Of a stretch of DNA of 64,000 nucleotides, positions 1 to 8,066 are shown piece by piece. Location: NCBI GenBank assembly GCA_050291935.1, contig JBNKKR010000011.1:1-64000 (forward strand), read 5' to 3'. Below the pieces are notes generated by a model. The model had not been told where the DNA came from. It saw nothing but the letters and a program-made list of their open reading frames with translations, and searched no databases. The DNA is from Desulfocapsa sp050291935. GTDB lineage: Bacteria; Desulfobacterota; Desulfobulbia; Desulfobulbales; Desulfocapsaceae. Within the stretch, counting starts at the first letter, position 1. Each line of letters starts with the position of its first letter. The position numbers and the translations under genes are program-made.

Positions 1-21
1 AGGGGGCTCCTTACCTTTCCA

Positions 22-744
22 TCACTTATCTTGCACATTTTTGCTTTTTATTCCATCATTTATTGTGATCGTACTCAGCTCCTGTCCAAAAATTGTTGTT
101 GCTTCACCTTTCGTTAGCAATTCTCGTTTTAAAGATTCAATGGCAATCCTGACCTCATCCAGACCCAAGACTTTTGACGCAGTAGCCTTTTGCTTGGTAA
201 GCTGCAAAGAATCCTCATCATACTGCCACAAAAGCTGCCAGGTTCGGGCATAATTTGTGACGATCTCCAGTACCGATCGCCCTTCATCAGACACCAAATC
301 ATGACTGTTCAAAGTCGATTGCAACAACGATAACATCTGGCCTGCCTCGGTGATCCCCCGTTCGGCCAAACGCTTCTGGTTTACGGTATATCCTTGAATC
401 AAATGCTCTCTTAAAACAGAAGTGGCCCAAATACGAAATTGCGTGCCACGCCGGGATTTCACTCGGTAGCCAATTGAAATAATGACATCAAGGTTATAAA
501 AATTAACCTGATACTGTTTGCCATCATCGGCAGTATGTGCAAATTTTGCACATACTGCCTCTTTTTCAAGCTCCCCTTCACTAAACACATTGTTAATATG
601 TTTGGTAATAACAGAGCGTTCGCGGTCAAACAGTTCCACCATCTGTGCTTGCGACAACCAGACAGTTTCATCCTGTAACTGAACATCAACCGTTAAGCCA
701 TCGTCAGTTTCAAAAAGAATTATTTCGCCTTTATCAAAGGTCAT
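22..744 (-). CDS. RhuM-family protein, C-terminally truncated, last gene of the cas operon
   Basis: A 240-residue protein whose first ~220 residues look like the RhuM (virulence protein) family, with hallmarks VWLSQAQM, NLDVIISIGYRV and GTQFRIWAT. The function of the family is poorly defined; longer members continue into a Fic/Doc-like domain with an HPFxDGNKR motif. Here the similarity stops after GEATTIFGQE and a short unrelated tail ends the frame, so the Fic part is missing. The ATG at 744 lies 10 nt behind the csy4 stop with a GGAGAA Shine-Dalgarno sequence in the gap, so it is almost surely co-transcribed with csy4. It would lie between the cas genes and any array to the left. The family assignment is firm; a role in CRISPR immunity is only suggested by position. 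Confidence 0.75.
   Translation of the reverse strand: MTFDKGEIILFETDDGLTVDVQLQDETVWLSQAQMVELFDRERSVITKHINNVFSEGELEKEAVCAKFAHTADDGKQYQVNFYNLDVIISIGYRVKSRRGTQFRIWATSVLREHLIQGYTVNQKRLAERGITEAGQMLSLLQSTLNSHDLVSDEGRSVLEIVTNYARTWQLLWQYDEDSLQLTKQKATASKVLGLDEVRIAIESLKRELLTKGEATTIFGQELSTITINDGIKSKNVQDK
529..559. repeat. Perfect 15-bp inverted repeat with one central base inside rhuM
   Basis: Arms 529-543 and 545-559 are exactly complementary around T544. On the plus strand the hairpin is followed by CTCTTTTTC, so it has the shape of an intrinsic terminator for transcripts running against the cas operon. On the coding strand it encodes the AVCAKFAHTA stretch, a common motif in RhuM proteins, so the palindrome may be a coding by-product. 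Symmetry is seen directly; function is unknown. Confidence 0.6.
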
Positions 745-754
745 GAATTTCTCC

Positions 755-1330
755 CTAAAAAAGCGGCACCGTACTTGTGGAACTTAATCCATAGGTGCTA
801 AATGATCCGGGTCGACTCTGATCCATGACAACACTATCGACTAACAACCGGTACCGCTTATCAGAACTGAGGCTTTTACACCAGATATATGGGGCTTTGC
901 TGATTTGTTCCTTACGATTTTTCAGAAGATCCATAGCCTCTTCAAAACTGATCCCGTGCCGTTTAGCCTTCCTCCTTGCCAAACGGGGAATACTGCTTTG
1001 CGGCTGCAAACGTCTGAAAACACCATAACGGCATTTTTCCGGCACCTCACGGATACCGGTGACATGGGCATAGTCGGATAACCGGTTCAGCCATTTGCTA
1101 AGATTTAACTTTTCAAGATCTGTCTTATCCTCGCCAAACAGGCGCAGCTTGCAGCCCAACTGAAACTGGCAGGCATCATAACCCGGAAAGGCTGCACCAA
1201 TGGCCACCTTCCCCTCACCATCCTGCCTTTCAACCAGGGCCAGATGCACTTGGCCGTACACCTTTTCCCAGAGGAAATTGAGCGGGATTTCAGGTGAAGG
1301 AAGCAGGGTAATTTCTACAAAAAACTTCAT
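755..1330 (-). CDS. cas6f: Type I-F crRNA endoribonuclease Cas6f (Csy4)
   Basis: A 191-residue protein of the normal length for Csy4, which cuts the pre-crRNA 3' of the repeat hairpin and stays bound to the crRNA 3' end in the Csy complex. His29 falls at the position of the catalytic His of the Pseudomonas enzyme (context YGQVHLAL). A C-terminal stretch RLARRKAKRHG resembles the arginine-rich helix that grips the hairpin. It is the fourth gene of the csy1-4 operon, 15 nt after csy3, and rhuM follows 10 nt later. Identification rests on length, the His, the basic segment and its place beside csy3. Confidence 0.93.
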   Translation of the reverse strand: MKFFVEITLLPSPEIPLNFLWEKVYGQVHLALVERQDGEGKVAIGAAFPGYDACQFQLGCKLRLFGEDKTDLEKLNLSKWLNRLSDYAHVTGIREVPEKCRYGVFRRLQPQSSIPRLARRKAKRHGISFEEAMDLLKNRKEQISKAPYIWCKSLSSDKRYRLLVDSVVMDQSRPGSFSTYGLSSTSTVPLF

Positions 1331-1345
1331 ATTTATTCCTCTTTG

Positions 1346-2377
1346 TTATTTATCACTTTCTCCAAAGACACCACCCCGAACTAAAATTGCCATGACATAA
1401 TGTTCATCGTCCTTATTTTCTAATTTCTCACCACGGGCAAAACGGTCAAACAGAGTATAAAAATCGGCTTTTTCCTGAGGATTACGATAGGCCTTGCCGA
1501 GGTTTGTCACAGCACCGTACGGTTCAATGGCGATGGGACCAATTTTTGCTTCTTCATAGTTGGGGTACCATGTGTCAATTGTCCTTATAGCATTGCCGAT
1601 TTTTTGGGAATGCATACCAGCGACGCCATCAATGTCATACAGGATTTTGCTCTTTTTACTCTTACTGTTTCCTTTATCAAGCACCAATTCTTCACTAGGA
1701 TAAACATCCTGAGCCTTACCGATAAGGGCAAAGGCCTCAATATCAAGTAAAAGAAAATCAACTTCACCGGAAAGTGCCTTGGCTATTTCAGCACCCAATT
1801 CGGCAATAACATCAGGATTGGTAAACTCTCTGGTTGTCATAGAAGCCGCATCAAAGATCCACTCCTGTTTACCCTCGCCATTTAACACCTTGACGCAAAC
1901 CTCGATCTTTTCAGCCCCAACCCGGTTGCGCCACAGATAACGGCCATTGGCAATATTTTCAGCATAGCGTTTCCCCAACTCTTGAAACCGCTCATCAGCA
2001 ATATAACTTTCGCACGCAGCGGTCAAACTTTCGTTAAAGGCCTGATTATTACAGGCTGAAGGATGCTGCACACCGCTTAATATTTTGAGAGTAAAAGACA
2101 GTTTCAAGGTATCCTGACCCAAGCCAAGACCACAGCTATCCACTCGTTGTAGATTTGGTTTCTCAACCTCGGCATTAAGCTTCATTGGATCTTTTTGAAC
2201 TGCCGGTTTCAAGCGATTTGAGATGGTGCCCCGCACAGATTTTTCCTGGAGAACCAGGGGGGTAGCTTTCTGAGAATCATGTCGATCCTGCCAGCTTGTG
2301 CCATACATAAAGCCATCAGAAGGCACCAGTTTTTTTTCAAAAGCGAGAACGGAAGCGACATTTTCTTTTTTAGCCAT
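1346..2377 (-). CDS. cas7f: Type I-F backbone protein Cas7f (Csy3)
   Basis: A 343-residue protein matching the Csy3 family, which polymerises along the crRNA spacer to form the backbone of the surveillance complex. The start (MAKKENVASVLAFEKKLVPS) and the GTSWQDR motif near residue 26 are typical of Csy3. It lies 22 nt downstream of csy2 in the same operon. The number of Cas7f copies depends on spacer length, which matters here because the spacer-like segment at 4744-4763 is only 20 nt long instead of the usual 32. No defects are seen. Confidence 0.95.
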   Translation of the reverse strand: MAKKENVASVLAFEKKLVPSDGFMYGTSWQDRHDSQKATPLVLQEKSVRGTISNRLKPAVQKDPMKLNAEVEKPNLQRVDSCGLGLGQDTLKLSFTLKILSGVQHPSACNNQAFNESLTAACESYIADERFQELGKRYAENIANGRYLWRNRVGAEKIEVCVKVLNGEGKQEWIFDAASMTTREFTNPDVIAELGAEIAKALSGEVDFLLLDIEAFALIGKAQDVYPSEELVLDKGNSKSKKSKILYDIDGVAGMHSQKIGNAIRTIDTWYPNYEEAKIGPIAIEPYGAVTNLGKAYRNPQEKADFYTLFDRFARGEKLENKDDEHYVMAILVRGGVFGESDK

Positions 2378-2399
2378 GATTTAGTCTCCTGATAATTTT

Positions 2400-3311
2400 T
2401 TATATTTGTTTGATAACTGGTTGTTTTTGAGCACAAAGATAGAGGTTATGATCGTGATCAATTTCATAACGCCAAAGCATATTGTCCATTTCCTCAATGC
2501 GATAGGGCATGATAAATTCGCCAAGGGTAACCACAGATTCGGCAAAACGATGCAAAGTCTCCGGGTCACGCTGATGGGCAACATGGCCTGGCTCGGTTAG
2601 GCCATGAAAACCTGTGGCAATGGGGACGAGCCAGCCCTTTTCCTTATGGCTGGACTGCCAGCTCACCTTGCCCTTTTCATCAATGGTTGCAGTATGGCTG
2701 ACTTTGAGATAATCAAGGAGTGCATCAAGGCCATCTCGTCCTTCCGACATGGCCTTAGTCATAAGATCACGGCGCTCTATAAGGCAGAATCCCGGCATAA
2801 GTGTTCTTAAAAATTTTCTGCGAGTCTCTTCATTATGAACGGTTTTATATTGAGCAGGCTTGGCACGTAAAATATCGCCACCGGCAAATTTCATCTTCCC
2901 TTGAATGAGGTGATCGATTGTATTAGTAAACTCCTCCTCATCAACTAGTCCTAAGCCCTCACATTCAATAACCAATGAAATGGTAAGATGGCAGCGAGGC
3001 TCTTCAACAAAGGATGGGCGCTCAGCATTTTGCGGATCACCTTTTTTGGTCTTGGGAACCAATGGATTACCCGTACCAACAACAGAATGAACATAATCTC
3101 CATCACCACGAAATGTTTGCAGATCCATGTCGTGACAGACAACAGCCACGCTTTTAAAGCGGACATCATTATATTCGGTGTCGACGAGCATCCGCTCAAG
3201 GGCATGGACACCGCCGAGCCAGGCGGTCATGGCAGGAAAACCTATGGTATACGGGCTTGAAAAAGCATTGGCGTTATGAATAATAACCCGTGGGATTATG
3301 AGTATTTTCAT
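2400..3311 (-). CDS. cas5f: Type I-F complex protein Cas5f (Csy2)
   Basis: A 303-residue Csy2-type RAMP protein. In type I-F it pairs with Cas8f at the 5' handle of the crRNA and caps the complex. The N-terminus MKILIIPRVIIHNANAFSSP followed by GFPAMTAWLGGVHAL is characteristic of the family. Its ATG overlaps the csy1 stop in an ATGA arrangement, indicating translational coupling and equal dosage with Cas8f. Csy3 begins 22 nt after its end. Length and motifs are normal. Confidence 0.95.
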   Translation of the reverse strand: MKILIIPRVIIHNANAFSSPYTIGFPAMTAWLGGVHALERMLVDTEYNDVRFKSVAVVCHDMDLQTFRGDGDYVHSVVGTGNPLVPKTKKGDPQNAERPSFVEEPRCHLTISLVIECEGLGLVDEEEFTNTIDHLIQGKMKFAGGDILRAKPAQYKTVHNEETRRKFLRTLMPGFCLIERRDLMTKAMSEGRDGLDALLDYLKVSHTATIDEKGKVSWQSSHKEKGWLVPIATGFHGLTEPGHVAHQRDPETLHRFAESVVTLGEFIMPYRIEEMDNMLWRYEIDHDHNLYLCAQKQPVIKQI

Positions 3312-4552
3312 CGCAGAGCCTCCTCACAGTCTGCAATAACCTGGGCAATATGAGAAAGTTCATCATCTCCCAAGGGCAAGGCTTCCTGGTCATAGATTTT
3401 TCGATAGGCACGGATAAACCAGCGAGCCAGATCCTTTTCCATGGTCGTAACCCACTGATTCTCTTCTTGACGGGTTTGGGCAAACTGCTGATCCAGCCAT
3501 ATTTTCTGATAGGCTGGTAAATTCCGGTAATTATCAGAATCAGACCAGCCCTCTTCCAGCGAACGAACAAGCCAAAGCCGATCAGCAACGGAGTAGACGA
3601 TTGAACGGATGAGCCAATCCCGCTTATTGCGGACATGGACATTATTACGATCTTGCGCCAATAATTTATGAAACTTCTCAAACTCATCTTTGAAATTTCC
3701 CAACCAGAGTGATTCTTTGAAAAAATTCTGCCGTGGCGGTTGCACTTTGCGGCTTGCAAGAATGGGTGGAGTGGATGGCAGGAGATAGGACACCCCACCG
3801 TGGCTGTTATTGAGAACACTGATATTCTGTGGTTTCGTGCCACCAAAACCAAGGGCAGTAAGACCAAAAACTTCCGAAAAACCCGTTGGATGGCCCACCT
3901 GTTTTTTCCGCGCTTCACGCGCCTCTTTGGTGGCGTCTGAAAAATGCATTTCCCGGATTCGGTCGGTGAGACTAAACATCAAACTAGAAGGAGTCAAAAT
4001 CGACAAGAGATGATAGCCCTCATCCACCGGGAAATAGACCTGCTTAACCCTCCCAGATGTTTTTTGGCTGTTTTCTTCGTTTTGCTTTATAGCCAACAAC
4101 CCGTTGCGGATTTCTCCATATGGCTCCTGGCAGACATCAAGTTGCTCTTGTGCCAAGGGTGTATCACCTTCAAGGTGAGCAAGCAGCGTTTGACCATCAC
4201 TCATTTGACAGCTCAAAAATTTATACACATCCAAGGCAGCAGCATTCCCCAGAACGTCCAGATCAACGCTGGCATTTCCCGTCCGCAGGAAACCATCATT
4301 TCGCTGTTGGCAATCAGCGATAATGGCGCTTGTCTTGGCACTGGGGTGACTAAATTTTCCTGGATGACTCACCATGGATAACTGCTTCGCCCTCTTGGCG
4401 GCACTCGGCAACCAAACTGGCAAGGAAAATTCGCTTTCCGCCTGCTCAAGGAGCGCCACCCGTTCTTCATCCGTAGTTTTTCCCGTTATTTTCTTCTTGA
4501 GCCATGCCTCTTTGCGCTCAGTAAGAAAGCCTTCGATGGCTTGTTCCTGCAT
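3308..4552 (-). CDS. cas8f: Type I-F large subunit Cas8f (Csy1), PAM recognition
   Basis: A 414-residue Csy1-family protein, first gene of the csy1-4 operon. In type I-F complexes Cas8f reads the CC/GG PAM and joins Cas5f in holding the crRNA 5' handle. Family features include the start with repeated charged helices (IEGFLTERKEAWLKKK), HPGKFSHPSAK near residue 83 and GGTKPQNIS near residue 240. The ATG at 4552 is preceded by AGGAGGT at a proper distance. The promoter (4613-4641) is adjacent to a site matched by the crRNA-like element at 4716-4791, so expression is probably autoregulated by the complex itself. Confidence 0.94.
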   Translation of the reverse strand: MQEQAIEGFLTERKEAWLKKKITGKTTDEERVALLEQAESEFSLPVWLPSAAKRAKQLSMVSHPGKFSHPSAKTSAIIADCQQRNDGFLRTGNASVDLDVLGNAAALDVYKFLSCQMSDGQTLLAHLEGDTPLAQEQLDVCQEPYGEIRNGLLAIKQNEENSQKTSGRVKQVYFPVDEGYHLLSILTPSSLMFSLTDRIREMHFSDATKEAREARKKQVGHPTGFSEVFGLTALGFGGTKPQNISVLNNSHGGVSYLLPSTPPILASRKVQPPRQNFFKESLWLGNFKDEFEKFHKLLAQDRNNVHVRNKRDWLIRSIVYSVADRLWLVRSLEEGWSDSDNYRNLPAYQKIWLDQQFAQTRQEENQWVTTMEKDLARWFIRAYRKIYDQEALPLGDDELSHIAQVIADCEEALR

Positions 4553-4612
4553 ATAGACCTCCTGTTAAAGGTTTTCGATTTCTTTTATGCATGATCGCTG
4601 AAACATTCTGTT

Positions 4613-4641
4613 ACATTATGATTCGCCAGGTCATTTGTCAA
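4613..4641 (-). promoter_or_regulatory. Sigma-70 promoter of the csy1-4 (Cascade) operon
   Basis: On the minus strand a perfect -35 box TTGACA (4641-4636) is followed after exactly 17 bp by TAATGT (4618-4613). The expected start point near 4606 gives a leader of about 54 nt before the csy1 ATG at 4552. The DNA just upstream of the -35 is AT-rich, like an UP element, and it contains the pseudo-protospacer at 4644-4659 with its CC PAM at 4642-4643. Complex bound there would touch the -35 region and block RNA polymerase. Promoter quality is seen directly; activity is inferred. Confidence 0.8.
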
Positions 4642-4663
4642 CCATTATAAATTTATATTATTC
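4642..4663 (+). promoter_or_regulatory. PAM plus pseudo-protospacer for the crRNA-like element
   Basis: The plus strand reads CC at 4642-4643 and then ATTATAAATTTATATT (4644-4659). The spacer-like segment 4744-4759 reads ATTATGAATTTATATT. The match is 15 of 16, the one mismatch being at position 6. Type I-F complexes need a 5'-CC PAM on this strand and do not use every sixth base of the guide, so the seed match is effectively perfect. Matching stops after position 16, which would favour binding without recruitment of Cas2-3. The site abuts the -35 box of the csy1 promoter. Confidence 0.75.
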
Positions 4664-4680
4664 AATACATAGTTTTTATA

Positions 4681-4709
4681 TTGCATATACCTTTTACATG
4701 GCTTAACAA
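4681..4709 (+). promoter_or_regulatory. Possible promoter for the crRNA-like RNA
   Basis: TTGCAT (4681-4686) and TAACAA (4704-4709) are 17 bp apart on the plus strand and would start transcription near 4716, the first base of the first degenerate repeat. The -10 match is weak (3 of 6), so this is only a candidate. Another start inside 4660-4715 is equally possible. Confidence 0.3.
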
Positions 4710-4715
4710 TTGTTG

Positions 4716-4791
4716 GTGTTCTGCTGGATAAGCAGCTTAGAAAATTATGAATTTATATTTAACCTTCACTGCCGAACAGGCAGCTTATTTC
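4716..4791 (+). ncRNA. Degenerate I-F mini-array encoding a crRNA-like (CreR-type) RNA
   Basis: Repeat 1 (4716-4743) keeps a perfect 5-bp hairpin CTGCT-GGATA-AGCAG and the handle CTTAGAAA; its stem carries a compensatory C-G to T-A change relative to the usual CTGCC/GGCAG. A 20-nt spacer-like segment follows (4744-4763). Repeat 2 (4764-4791) has the hairpin CTGCC-GAACA-GGCAG but a decayed handle, as expected if only its hairpin is needed as the RNA 3' end. Processing by Csy4 would give handle, 20-nt guide and hairpin. The guide matches the csy1 promoter. Repeat 2 overlaps the cas2-3 stop codon (4785-4787), and transcription runs against cas2-3. Repeat identity is by resemblance to known I-F repeats, as the native array is not in view. 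Confidence 0.8.
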
Positions 4792-7700
4792 CGCACCAAC
4801 CCCAATTGACTGGTGTAAACAAAAGGCCCGGCATCCTCATCGCCATAGATTGGTAAATTGATCTCCCCGTAAACAAGGGCCGCTTTGCGCAAATCTTCCT
4901 GCCCGAGATTTGTCAAAAGTTCTTGGTAATCTCGATGGAGCCAGAGCCTTTTGTTTGCGCTTTCAGACAATGGCTCTTCATGGTGGATTTCGTAGACATT
5001 TTCGATGGGGATAATCTCGCCGTACCGCCCCCTTTCCACAAACCTCAATTTACCGTCTTCAGGGATTAAAAAGACAGGCACCTGTTGATCGTTGCCACGA
5101 AATCTCACTAAAGTCTGCGGCGCTCCAGTCAGCCACCAAGCCCCAGTCAACCAACCCTGCAATGATTCCGGCCCCTGGCTTTCATAATTGGTCAGCAAGG
5201 CATGAATAGCCTGATGTTCTAAATCCACCAAATTCTCTCGGGGTTGCATGTTTTTCTTTTTGACAATTCGAGGCCCGGCATCCAACCGTTTGTCGATCTC
5301 CTCTCCCTGCAAGAGAAAGTTCAAATCATGACTTACCAAAGGATTCGCTTCCGATTCATACCCCGGAAAACAAAAAGCTCGCTTCTTACCCAGCAAGCCT
5401 TTGAGGTTATGTTGCAGTAAAACGACATTAGCGGTTGCAATATCGTCTTCCATATCCCGATGGCGCAAAACCCTGCCCGCAAGCTGAATAAAAGAACGAT
5501 TGGAGGATGGTTCCACCACTGCCCAATCAAAATCATGGTCGCGCCCGACCTCTTCAACCGGAGTGGCCACCAAAATGAAAACAATATTTGGTTTTGAACA
5601 GGAATCAAGATGCTGACGAATCAAATTATTTGTCAATGGATGATGGGCACCTGTCGTCCGATCAAGCACTTCATCGAGATGCTTTTCCTGAGCGTGGCGC
5701 ATCAGAAGAAGCTGTTGGCTATGGTAGGCCATGGTGCGAATTTCCGTATCTTCCGGCAATTCGACCTCAAGTAGATAACGGGTTAACTCAACACAAGGTG
5801 TAATATTGGCAAGACGAATCAAACCAAAGCTGACCTGTATACCACTTTGTTGATCTACAAAATGATGCTTTTTATGCTGGTCGAGGGCGGCATCAAGCAT
5901 CACACCATTAAAATAGTCCTGACACGATTCCTTGTTTTCTCTATCAGGGGGAACACAGGCAGTGATAAGCGCTTTTCTCTTCACAACCTCCTGTTGCAGT
6001 TTTATTAGTCTTCTCGTTGTGAAATTAGCATGTTCATTTCCATAGTCAGTAAGCACCTTACCACTGGCAGTGTTTAATGTAACAACCGTTGTTTTAAACT
6101 CATCCACCCAGGCGCAGCCAATAGTGCCATGTGCCTTGCGGCTTTTAGCAAAAATTGCCCAGCCAACCTGATACGCATTAAAAAAACCTTCGGCCAGATC
6201 AGGCGGGATTGTGGCAGAAGAAATCATTACCTTTCTGCCAAGCATACCAGCCAAATGAATCAAACGGCCAAGAGCAATAAGATCGGTTCCGTCAAAATCG
6301 TCAATTTCATCAATAACAAGATCTGATGATAGCAATCGCAAAGCAGGCAAAATATATCGTCCACCACGCCTGGTTTCCGTGGCCCCCATGAGATGATCCA
6401 CCGTACAACTTAAAACAGGCGCATAAAGAAATTGCCGACTTTTCAAATCCGGTAATACCGTAGAAAGCTGATCGTCAGGAATCTCACCACTAAAATCAAG
6501 ATCATTTACTAAAAGATCCTCTTCTGATTCCGCCCTATTTTCCGTTACACCTTCATGGAGCTTCAACACGGCTTTAGAACCAATTAGGACAGCAACATCT
6601 TCATCACTTAATTCGATCCGTTCTCGATACTCGTCCCCTGTTTGTAGGGTAAGGGTACGCAGACCAAGGGCCAGAATGTATCGCAAACTCTGGTGATCTG
6701 GACTTAGCGCCCGCATGATTTTGGCATTGGCAAAGGTTTTACCGGTACCAGTGCTGGCCATATTAACGGCAAAAAAACCAAATTGACTTACATCCAGCTC
6801 CTTGCCTTGTTCGTCCCTCCATTTTTTAAGGGCCAAAACCGCCTTATCCTGCCATCTATATTTACCAGGGCTTTTTTGTTTTAACGTCCTTACATCCTGT
6901 ACCCAATGCAGCTCCTGATTTCGCCCTTCAAACCTTGGCATAAAATGAACATTACGAACGGCCTGTTTAGCAACCATCACCAGGTGTTCAACCAGTTTGT
7001 GTTTTGTCTTACAGGTTTTGCGATCAGTGTTAGCAAAGAGCTCCAGTTCATCCTGCCATTTTGGGTCATTTTTCTTCTGTGAGGAATGGAAATGATCGGC
7101 TAGCATCAGTGCCAGGCGACAATGATGGAGAACAACTCGCCAGCTACCATTTTCCCGGGCTTCCTGTAGAAGCTCCAGATTATTTTGTAATCGCCCAGCC
7201 TGTTTTTGCGCATACTTCAGCCATTTTTTCGAATCGCAGGGCAGACCGTGGGAGTAGGTCAAGCACAGGTCAATATCCTTGTCTTCAGCCGGGTAATCAT
7301 AGCCCCACTGAGCGGTAACAATATCCAGCAACTTTCTGAAATCAGTAGCAGGCTCCCCTCGATACTTGTCAATAATCGGCAAGCGATGATGACTCAATAC
7401 CAGCCAGGCGACCATCACAGCACCATCCGGCATGTTTTTAAATGGTTTTAATTTTCCGATATTTTTTCGGAAATTGCCTTTTAGGGCTGCCAAAATCTGG
7501 GAAGTGGAGATATCCCCTTCAGCCAGCCGACTTAGCCAACCATCATCATCCTCACCATTTATAAAAATGTTTAACATCAAGATGGAAAGAAATTCATGAC
7601 GAAAGGGATCCGCAATAATGGCGCTTTTAAGAAGCTTCTTTTGGAAGAAATCCGATGCCTTGGCCCAATCGTGAAAAAGCGCGGCAAGCCCAACCAAGCT

Positions 7701-8039
7701 TTTTATGAGCGGTAAATAGCGCCAATCGTTTTCCCAATGACTGTTGATATGATCTTGCTCCGTAAAATTCACCGGGACAATCCCTTCTTTATTAAATTTG
7801 TGTCTATTCCCCACAATCCACACAAGCTCACTTCTGCTGCGGCTACGAAGCCAATGGCAGGCAACAGCGCTGTTTTTGGTGGCGGTTTTGCGCAGGAGTT
7901 TTTTCACCGCATCCAGGCCTTCTTTGGTGATTACCGTCTGCCAGGTTCGGGAGCCGATGCGGCTGGCGAAGGCGTCCAGCACCCGGCGGGTGCGTTTGAG
8001 CGCCTTTTTCTCGCATTCACTGACAAAGGTGACCATCAT
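4785..8039 (-). CDS. cas2-3: Type I-F Cas2-Cas3 fusion: adaptation subunit plus HD nuclease-helicase
   Basis: A 1084-residue fusion typical of type I-F. Residues ~1-90 form the Cas2-like domain that joins Cas1 in spacer acquisition (RTWQT, SAVACHWLRSR, ELVWIVG). An HD nuclease domain follows (H123-D124 in LFHDWAKASDFF). Then comes a superfamily 2 helicase with a Walker A STGTGKT near residue 430, VIDEIDDF near residue 575, SATIP, and a C-terminal half with QLAGRVLRHRD. It degrades targets marked by the Csy complex. AAGGAGGA precedes the ATG at 8039. The divergent brnT promoter and operator lie about 30 bp upstream, so BrnA binding might also affect it. The stop codon lies in a degenerate CRISPR repeat. 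Confidence 0.96.
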   Translation of the reverse strand: MMVTFVSECEKKALKRTRRVLDAFASRIGSRTWQTVITKEGLDAVKKLLRKTATKNSAVACHWLRSRSRSELVWIVGNRHKFNKEGIVPVNFTEQDHINSHWENDWRYLPLIKSLVGLAALFHDWAKASDFFQKKLLKSAIIADPFRHEFLSILMLNIFINGEDDDGWLSRLAEGDISTSQILAALKGNFRKNIGKLKPFKNMPDGAVMVAWLVLSHHRLPIIDKYRGEPATDFRKLLDIVTAQWGYDYPAEDKDIDLCLTYSHGLPCDSKKWLKYAQKQAGRLQNNLELLQEARENGSWRVVLHHCRLALMLADHFHSSQKKNDPKWQDELELFANTDRKTCKTKHKLVEHLVMVAKQAVRNVHFMPRFEGRNQELHWVQDVRTLKQKSPGKYRWQDKAVLALKKWRDEQGKELDVSQFGFFAVNMASTGTGKTFANAKIMRALSPDHQSLRYILALGLRTLTLQTGDEYRERIELSDEDVAVLIGSKAVLKLHEGVTENRAESEEDLLVNDLDFSGEIPDDQLSTVLPDLKSRQFLYAPVLSCTVDHLMGATETRRGGRYILPALRLLSSDLVIDEIDDFDGTDLIALGRLIHLAGMLGRKVMISSATIPPDLAEGFFNAYQVGWAIFAKSRKAHGTIGCAWVDEFKTTVVTLNTASGKVLTDYGNEHANFTTRRLIKLQQEVVKRKALITACVPPDRENKESCQDYFNGVMLDAALDQHKKHHFVDQQSGIQVSFGLIRLANITPCVELTRYLLEVELPEDTEIRTMAYHSQQLLLMRHAQEKHLDEVLDRTTGAHHPLTNNLIRQHLDSCSKPNIVFILVATPVEEVGRDHDFDWAVVEPSSNRSFIQLAGRVLRHRDMEDDIATANVVLLQHNLKGLLGKKRAFCFPGYESEANPLVSHDLNFLLQGEEIDKRLDAGPRIVKKKNMQPRENLVDLEHQAIHALLTNYESQGPESLQGWLTGAWWLTGAPQTLVRFRGNDQQVPVFLIPEDGKLRFVERGRYGEIIPIENVYEIHHEEPLSESANKRLWLHRDYQELLTNLGQEDLRKAALVYGEINLPIYGDEDAGPFVYTSQLGLVRK

Positions 8040-8066
8040 CGTGACCGTCCTCCTTCTAATGAATTT

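Noticed and set aside
1..21. Possible CRISPR repeat or leader at the left edge
   Set aside because: The 21 bases do not resemble an I-F repeat; no array can be claimed inside the window.
3274..3918. 214-residue minus-strand frame inside csy1
   Set aside because: It is an out-of-frame shadow of Csy1 with an Arg/Ile/Trp-rich composition unlike a real protein.
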